Position numbers and translations under genes: made by a program. A stretch of DNA of 10,785 nucleotides from an uncultured Bacilli bacterium (GTDB lineage Bacteria > Bacillota_I > Bacilli_A > RF39 > UBA660): positions 1 through 10,785 of the forward strand of contig CALVUU010000027.1 of the NCBI GenBank assembly GCA_944363655.1, read 5' to 3'. Shown piece after piece: positions 6,371 through 10,785 of this stretch (position 1 is the first letter of the stretch; each line of letters begins with the position of its first letter). The notes under the pieces are model-generated. The model was not told the DNA's origin. It searched no databases and saw nothing but the letters and a program-made list of their open reading frames with translations.

Positions 6371-7892
6371 AGGAAAAGAACTAGATAACTATATTCTTAA
6401 TGCTATAACTTTACTAAGTGATGCTGTTAAGACAACATTAGGACCTAATGGTAATAATTGTATTATTAATGAATCTAATTTTAGTCCATATATAACTAAT
6501 GATGGTGCTACAATCGCTAATGCTATTACTGATGAAAACGAAATTACTAATACAATTCTTACCCTCATTAAAGAAGCAGCGCTAAAAACTGATAGTGATG
6601 TTGGGGATGGAACAACTACTACGATTTGCTTACTAGAAAGCATTTATAAAAATAGCATCCATTATATTACATCTAAAAATGATACTTTAAAACTTAAAGA
6701 AGAACTTGAAAATAGTTCTCAAAAAATAATTGCCATGCTTAATAATAAAAGTAAAATTCCTAATAATAAAGACTTAGAAAAAATAGCAAGTATTTCTGCA
6801 AATGATGAAAAAATAGGAAAATTAATAACAAAATTCTATTTAGAATTAAATAAAAGTAATAATATTAAACTAATGGAAAATACTACTAGTAATAAAGATT
6901 TTACTATTAATATACCTGGATTTTTCATAGAAAATACTATTGCATCTACCTATTTTATTAAAGAAAAAGAACTAACAATTAAAAAACCTATTACAGTTTT
7001 ATATAATAAAGATATAACTGATACTTGCGAACTAGAACAAATAATATATGATGCTAATATAAAAAATAAAGATTTAATAATAATGGCTAATAGTTATACT
7101 GATAACGTTATAAATGATATTTTAGCTATTAATTATGAACAAGTTAATAAAATAATTCTTTTAAATAATCCTGAATATGGAACTAAAAGAATAACAATTA
7201 TTGAAGATTTAAATATAATAACTAATGCTAAAAAAATTGATAATTACTATATTGGTTCTATAAAAGAATTTAAATATACTAGTGAAAATATTACTTTTAT
7301 TTATGATTTTAATAATCAATTAAATGAATATATCAAAAAAATAAAAATAGAACTGGCAAATGAAAAAGATGAATTTGAACAAGAATTTATAAAAACACGT
7401 TTAAGTAAACTTACAAATACTTATGGAATTATCTATATCGGAGGAATAACAAAGTTAGAAAGACGCGAAAAGAAAATGCGTTTTACTGATGCCTTATCTG
7501 CTATCAATGCTGCAGCTAAAGGTATTTTGCCGGGTAGTTCTCTTCCCTTTTACCAAATAAGTGAAGAGTTAATTATTGAAAATACCGCCGATAAAATATT
7601 AAAAGAAGCCTTAAAAGCACCATTAATTCAAATATTAAATAATAGTAATACTGATTATCAAAACATATTAAAAAAAATAAAGGATAATAACTATCAAATA
7701 TTATATAATGCCAAAAATAAAACATTTGAATCAATTGCTGATACAAATGTTTTGGATAGCATATTAGTTTTAAACTCAGCATTAAAAAACGCCATATCGA
7801 TTGCTTCGCTTTTATTAACTACATCACATTTAATTATAAATACCTTCCAAAAAGAGTCATTAAATATTTCCCCACTAACGGAAGAATTTTAA
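6354..7892 (+). CDS. Divergent group I chaperonin (GroEL/Cpn60-like)
   Basis: The 512-residue product aligns by eye with GroEL along its length. The equatorial ATPase motifs are retained: TLGPNG (28-33), NDGATIA (49-55), GDGTTT (84-89), the catalytic aspartate in [12 protein letters not shown] (Asp379, GroEL Asp398) and NVLDSI (Asp468, GroEL Asp495). The segment [12 protein letters not shown] corresponds to the GroEL segment just before that aspartate. Differences from GroEL: the highly conserved FDRGYxSPYF stretch is degenerate ([11 protein letters not shown], 191-201), the GGG nucleotide loop reads GSS (394-396), the apical domain is strongly Asn/Lys/Ile-rich and the Gly-Gly-Met tail is absent. 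Together these suggest ATP-driven cycling but altered substrate or co-chaperonin binding. No groES is adjacent. It is third gene of an operon with DNA-repair-type genes. It might be a specialised paralogue or the lineage's only chaperonin; this window cannot tell. Confidence 0.88.
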   Translation: MQKVIKGKELDNYILNAITLLSDAVKTTLGPNGNNCIINESNFSPYITNDGATIANAITDENEITNTILTLIKEAALKTDSDVGDGTTTTICLLESIYKNSIHYITSKNDTLKLKEELENSSQKIIAMLNNKSKIPNNKDLEKIASISANDEKIGKLITKFYLELNKSNNIKLMENTTSNKDFTINIPGFFIENTIASTYFIKEKELTIKKPITVLYNKDITDTCELEQIIYDANIKNKDLIIMANSYTDNVINDILAINYEQVNKIILLNNPEYGTKRITIIEDLNIITNAKKIDNYYIGSIKEFKYTSENITFIYDFNNQLNEYIKKIKIELANEKDEFEQEFIKTRLSKLTNTYGIIYIGGITKLERREKKMRFTDALSAINAAAKGILPGSSLPFYQISEELIIENTADKILKEALKAPLIQILNNSNTDYQNILKKIKDNNYQILYNAKNKTFESIADTNVLDSILVLNSALKNAISIASLLLTTSHLIINTFQKESLNISPLTEEF

Positions 7893-8809
7893 CCCATATC
7901 ATTTAAATCTACGGCTTCGTCTGCAATCATATCAGCAAATTCCACCTTAAATCTTTCAATTTCTTTTTTCTTAGCATCTTCATAGATATTTTTAGCATTA
8001 CAAATAGCTTTATAAAAATGTTTTAATGTAACAATACGCTGATTATCATATAAAGCATATGTAAATGCATTAGCAACTATTGTAAGACAAATATCAGGAT
8101 ATCTACTAGCAACTTCATAGACTCTTTTATATTCATCAGTCATTTCCACAATAAAAGCCATAATTGTTTCAACAACAAATGGTTGATAAGTGAGTTTTAC
8201 TCCAATTTGATGCTCCAATTTTGGAATTGTTCCCATAAGTATTTTGACAACTGTTGGCTTATCTGCTTCTAATACATCGATTTTTTGAAAACGTCTAAGA
8301 AAAGCTCTATCCCTTAAAATATATTGTTCATATTCTTCAGTTGTTGTTGCTCCAATCATCTTAATTGTTCCTCGGTCAAGCCCCGCTTTTAACATATTGG
8401 CAAAATCAAGCCCTCCCGCTTTATTAACTAATAAATGTGTTTCATCAATAAATATTATAGTGTTTTTTTTATCAGCAAGTTCTCTAACCAACAAATCAAT
8501 TCTATTTTCAAGTTGTCCCTCATTATTAGTAGAACCAATTAAACTCGTAATATTAACTTTAATTAAAGACCAACCTTTCAAAGCATCAGGAACCATACCT
8601 TTTTTAATACGATATGCAAGTCCTTCAACTATCGCTGTTTTACCAATCCCTGGTTTACCAACAAGTAATGCACTTTTTTCAGGAGTTAAAAGAGTCAAGA
8701 TAACTTGTTTTATTTCTTCATCTCTAGCAATTGCTGGATCAGTTATATAATCTTTATTAGTTAAATCTTCTCCATAGCGTTCTAACATACTTATCTTTTC
8801 TTCACTCAT
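7889..8809 (-). CDS. Single-domain AAA+ ATPase related to ClpA/ClpB first ATPase domain
   Basis: At 306 residues this is only one AAA+ module (PF00004) plus a helical C-terminal lid, without the Clp N-domain, middle domain or second ATPase ring. Visible motifs are Walker A GKPGIGKT (51-58), Walker B IIFIDE (118-123), sensor 1 in IGATTTEEY (152-160) and the arginine-finger RRF (172-174). The pore-loop-1 position, which in ClpB-type domains reads like KYRGEFEER with a substrate-gripping tyrosine, reads [11 protein letters not shown] here (93-103) and has no aromatic residue. It is therefore probably an assembly or remodelling ATPase, not a classical unfoldase; no ClpP-binding loop was recognised. 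The start overlaps the glycosyltransferase stop (TAATG), with AGGAGG 10 nt upstream. The stop overlaps the stop of the convergent chaperonin gene by 4 nt. Its partner is unknown. Confidence 0.88.
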   Translation of the reverse strand: MSEEKISMLERYGEDLTNKDYITDPAIARDEEIKQVILTLLTPEKSALLVGKPGIGKTAIVEGLAYRIKKGMVPDALKGWSLIKVNITSLIGSTNNEGQLENRIDLLVRELADKKNTIIFIDETHLLVNKAGGLDFANMLKAGLDRGTIKMIGATTTEEYEQYILRDRAFLRRFQKIDVLEADKPTVVKILMGTIPKLEHQIGVKLTYQPFVVETIMAFIVEMTDEYKRVYEVASRYPDICLTIVANAFTYALYDNQRIVTLKHFYKAICNAKNIYEDAKKKEIERFKVEFADMIADEAVDLNDMG

Positions 8810-9900
8810 TATAGCATTTCCTCCTCATTCATATTATTTAAAACATATAAAACTAAACTTTTAGCAGAATATTTATTTATTAATCGTTTTTGATTATTCA
8901 TTAAATCTTCACGAAGTGTCTTATCATTCAATAATTTTTTTGTAGCATAAACTATTTCATTTATATTATTAGCCCTAATACTCATTTTATTATTAGCAAA
9001 AAAATTAGCATTATAATCTTCTACCCCCGGTATTGGCATCATATGTACTAGCGGCTTATTCATAGCAGCTATTTCTGTTGTTGTTAATCCTCCTGGTTTA
9101 GATATAACAATTGTACTTGCAGCTATATAATCATTCATATTATCTACAAAACCCTTAACTATTAAATTTACATTATCTATTTTTTCTAACTCTTCTTTTA
9201 ACTTTTCATTACTACCACATATTACTACTAAATAAGCATAATTAATTTGAGCAAGTATATTTACAACAATATCCTTTATTTGTCCAAATCCCATACTACC
9301 ACTAGTAAGTAATATTACATCTTTATCATGTAACGCTGGTATTTCCGAAGTATCAAAAAAACTAGATGCAACAGGAATACCTGTTGGTAATAATATTTCT
9401 TCTTTAAATCCTTTTTTAATAAAATCATCTTTTAATAAAGAACTAGGAATTACAAATAAATCAGGATTAGTTTCTTCCCAAAAAGGAATACATTCATAAT
9501 CAGTTGCTACATTAATAAACTTTATTGGTCTACTTTTCTTTATTTTAGTTAAAGTTAAACAAGGAAATAAGTGAGTACCTATAACTAAATCATAATTATT
9601 ATCAATTAAAAATTTATTTAATTTTTCTTTAACTAAAACATTTAAGCCATAAACAGGACTAGGAATATTAGTTTTGCTATATAATTCTCCTAGTTTATAA
9701 ACGCCCCCAAAAATACTTCCATTACCTTTAGTTGAATCTAAATATAATTTTTCAATAATATTTGATGCTTTTTTCCCAACTAAATCTAAATAATTTTGAA
9801 CATCACAATGAATACCAAACGCCTCAAATTCTTTTTTTATATAATTAGCACAAGCATTATGTCCTCCACCAGTACTACAAGTTAAAACTACTACTTTCAC
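8809..9900 (-). CDS. UgtP/MurG-like glycosyltransferase, probably diacylglycerol glucosyltransferase
   Basis: The 363-residue protein belongs to the MGDG synthase/UgtP group of GT28 enzymes (PF06925 plus PF04101). These move a sugar from UDP-hexose to diacylglycerol at the inner face of the membrane, making glycolipid and the anchor for lipoteichoic acid. The N-terminus has the glycine-rich TCSTGGGHN (residues 7-15), [11 protein letters not shown] lies in the first domain, and the donor-binding domain shows [10 protein letters not shown] (about 198-206), KGFVDNM and [10 protein letters not shown] (267-276). The GTG at 9900 is chosen as start: it overlaps the upstream TGA as GTGA, and GGGGAG lies 7 nt before it. 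A TTG at 9915 would lack such a site. Sugar and acceptor specificity cannot be read from sequence; a MurG role is less likely because of the acceptor-domain sequence. Confidence 0.85.
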   Translation of the reverse strand: MKVVVLTCSTGGGHNACANYIKKEFEAFGIHCDVQNYLDLVGKKASNIIEKLYLDSTKGNGSIFGGVYKLGELYSKTNIPSPVYGLNVLVKEKLNKFLIDNNYDLVIGTHLFPCLTLTKIKKSRPIKFINVATDYECIPFWEETNPDLFVIPSSLLKDDFIKKGFKEEILLPTGIPVASSFFDTSEIPALHDKDVILLTSGSMGFGQIKDIVVNILAQINYAYLVVICGSNEKLKEELEKIDNVNLIVKGFVDNMNDYIAASTIVISKPGGLTTTEIAAMNKPLVHMMPIPGVEDYNANFFANNKMSIRANNINEIVYATKKLLNDKTLREDLMNNQKRLINKYSAKSLVLYVLNNMNEEEML

Positions 9901-10541
9901 TTTCCGTCTCCCCAATTATTATTAAACATATTAGTTAAATAATCTTTATTAAATGTTTTATCTAACACTTCTTCATATGCATTTTGGGGAGGTATACCTC
10001 TATCTTTTGCTCTAGCCCTTTCAACTGCACTATATGTAAGAAGCATATCGAGAATTAAAAATATTGCTAAAAAAACCGCTATTTTTTTACCAATATTATA
10101 ATCAAATTTTTTAATAAAATTTATTACAACAGGATAAATAACCTTTATCCAAAATATTGCAAGCACTCCCCAAAATAAAGAATACATTAAACAAACACGA
10201 CCATTAATATTAAACGGTTTAGCAGAATAATCCCAAGCTGTAAAACCTAATACCAATTCCATTCCCAAACTCATTATATATTCTAAAACCGTACCACCAA
10301 TAAAACCAATTATAAACAATTTAAAATTATTATCATTTCTATACTTATAAAGCATCGCCGACAAAACACAAGCACATAATCCATATGCCATATTAAAAGG
10401 TCCAATTACAACTGCCGAATGATTGATAATAACTCCTTTTTTAATATAAGTCCACACCCCCTCGATAACCCATCCAGCAACACAGCCAAAGACAAATATC
10501 CAAAACAGATTATATAATTTTTCAATATTCTCTTTTTTCAT
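9897..10541 (-). CDS. PF06541-type membrane protein (putative ABC transporter permease CmpB family)
   Basis: This 214-residue integral membrane protein shows about five hydrophobic segments: near residues 10-30, 41-63, 73-98, 115-138 and 150-169. Family motifs are GWVIEG (23-28), the GPFNMAYG loop, VLEYIMS, WDYSAKPFNINGRVCL and SLFWG, all recognisable from PF06541. The name 'ABC transporter permease' is annotation tradition; transport has not been shown and no ATPase subunit is adjacent. The charged C-terminal tail after residue 170 is predicted to be outside the membrane. The start has GTGAT 5 nt upstream. Its stop overlaps the glycosyltransferase GTG start (GTGA), so both products are made from one coupled message, suggesting a shared role at the membrane (inference). 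Confidence 0.85.
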   Translation of the reverse strand: MKKENIEKLYNLFWIFVFGCVAGWVIEGVWTYIKKGVIINHSAVVIGPFNMAYGLCACVLSAMLYKYRNDNNFKLFIIGFIGGTVLEYIMSLGMELVLGFTAWDYSAKPFNINGRVCLMYSLFWGVLAIFWIKVIYPVVINFIKKFDYNIGKKIAVFLAIFLILDMLLTYSAVERARAKDRGIPPQNAYEEVLDKTFNKDYLTNMFNNNWGDGK

Positions 10542-10580
10542 AAAACATCACTTATTCTTCGTATGAATAAATTATACCAT
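10542..10580 (-). promoter_or_regulatory. Promoter, dyad and ribosome binding site of the PF06541-glycosyltransferase-AAA+ operon
   Basis: On the minus strand TGG followed by TATAAT (10576-10571) is an extended -10, 29 nt before the ATG. Directly after it, TTATTC and GAATAA (10570-10565 and 10557-10552) form a 6-bp dyad with a 7-nt centre that overlaps the expected transcription start. GTGAT then lies 5 nt before the ATG. The dyad may be an operator. The -35 is not convincing. Confidence 0.65.
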
Positions 10581-10641
10581 GAATATCAAAATAAGGAAAC
10601 TGAAACAAATATATGTTACAAAAATTTAATATTATTAAAAC

Positions 10642-10672
10642 AAAAAACAAACCTAGGAAATACCTAAGTTTG
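10642..10672 (-). terminator. Intrinsic terminator downstream of tRNA-Asn
   Basis: On the minus strand CAAACTTAGG (10672-10663) pairs with CCTAGGTTTG (10657-10648): ten positions with one T-G wobble and a 5-nt loop, followed by six T (10647-10642). It ends the tRNA transcript before the promoter of the PF06541 operon. Confidence 0.92.
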
Positions 10673-10674
10673 CT

Positions 10675-10780
10675 TATATACTTAATGGCGCCCGATGTAG
10701 GACTCGAACCTACGACCTAACGGTTAACAGCCGTGCGCTCTACCGACTGAGCTAATCGGGCATTACTCATTAAGTATATA
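10675..10780 (-). repeat. 12-bp inverted repeat flanking the tRNA gene
   Basis: TATATACTTAAT at 10675-10686 is the exact reverse complement of 10769-10780. The left arm shares its last base with the CCA end. If both arms are transcribed they would pair and extend the acceptor stem as a leader-trailer helix. The right arm also contains TATACT on the minus strand, a possible -10 for the tRNA, which would put it outside the transcript. Confidence 0.8.
10686..10761 (-). tRNA. tRNA-Asn (GTT)
   Basis: The minus strand folds as a standard cloverleaf of 76 nt including an encoded CCA. The acceptor stem is GCCCGAT/ATCGGGC with discriminator G, the D arm GCTC/GAGC, the anticodon loop CTGTTAA with anticodon GTT (34-36), and the T arm GTAGG-TTCGAGT-CCTAC. 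The outermost anticodon-stem pair (27-43) is a C-T mismatch, a small oddity; the other four pairs are normal. A terminator follows. Confidence 0.96.
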
Positions 10781-10785
10781 TAAAA

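Noticed and set aside
8397..8750. Plus-strand open frame opposite the AAA+ ATPase
   Set aside because: It lies wholly antisense to the Walker A and B coding region and is explained by the codon pattern of the real gene.
9901..9915. TTG start at 9915 for the glycosyltransferase
   Set aside because: The GTG at 9900 forms a GTGA overlap with the upstream stop and has GGGGAG 7 nt before it. The protein then begins directly at the first beta-strand.
1..10785. Mycoplasma-type code with TGA as tryptophan
   Set aside because: Trp codons in conserved motifs are TGG, and several genes end at TGA exactly where their families end.
1..10785. Mobile elements, CRISPR array or prophage
   Set aside because: No transposase, integrase, regularly spaced repeats or phage structural genes were seen; the tRNA gene shows no duplicated 3' end within the window.

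Overview
This very AT-rich window has short intergenic gaps and tightly overlapping genes. Several genes end in TGA and tryptophan is written TGG, so the code is the standard bacterial one and not the Mycoplasma code. The protein families (YhfW-like FAD-Rieske oxidoreductase, Ku plus small ligase, UgtP-like glycosyltransferase, a PF06541 membrane protein, DUF1848, and a radical SAM protein with its DUF4130 partner) point to a low-GC Bacillota chromosome. An uncultured Bacilli or Erysipelotrichia-like gut lineage is likely, but genus-level placement is not possible from this sequence. I see no phage, insertion sequence or CRISPR signal.

Layout from left to right. (1) A 3'-truncated DUF1848 gene on the minus strand (1-635). 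(2) A minus-strand operon (3718 to 683): FAD/Rieske oxidoreductase, Ku and an ATP-dependent DNA ligase, with a 1-nt stop/start overlap and an 8-nt overlap between genes; a terminator begins inside the last ligase codons. (3) A divergent 93-nt intergenic region, then a monocistronic coiled-coil lipoprotein gene on the plus strand with its own promoter and terminator. (4) A plus-strand operon (4417 to 7892): a radical SAM 'DNA modification/repair' protein (TIGR03916 type), its DUF4130 partner (TIGR03915 type) and a highly divergent GroEL-type chaperonin without groES. (5) A minus-strand operon (10541 to 7889): PF06541 membrane protein, UgtP/MurG-like glycosyltransferase and a single-domain ClpA/B-like AAA+ ATPase. 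Its stop codon overlaps the chaperonin stop codon tail to tail. (6) A minus-strand tRNA-Asn(GTT) with a strong terminator.

Two themes stand out. The first is DNA maintenance: a minimal Ku-ligase end-joining pair lies next to the radical SAM/DUF4130 pair, which is linked elsewhere to uracil-DNA glycosylase-like proteins. That pair is co-transcribed here with a chaperonin that keeps the ATPase aspartates but has lost the Gly-Gly-Met tail and one nucleotide-loop glycine signature. The second is a repeated compact expression signal: an extended -10 (TGn plus a TATAAT-like hexamer) followed 16-17 nt later by the start codon, with GTGAT as the Shine-Dalgarno core. It precedes three genes, and related starts precede two more. 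All functional statements rest on motif recognition by eye; no database search was run.
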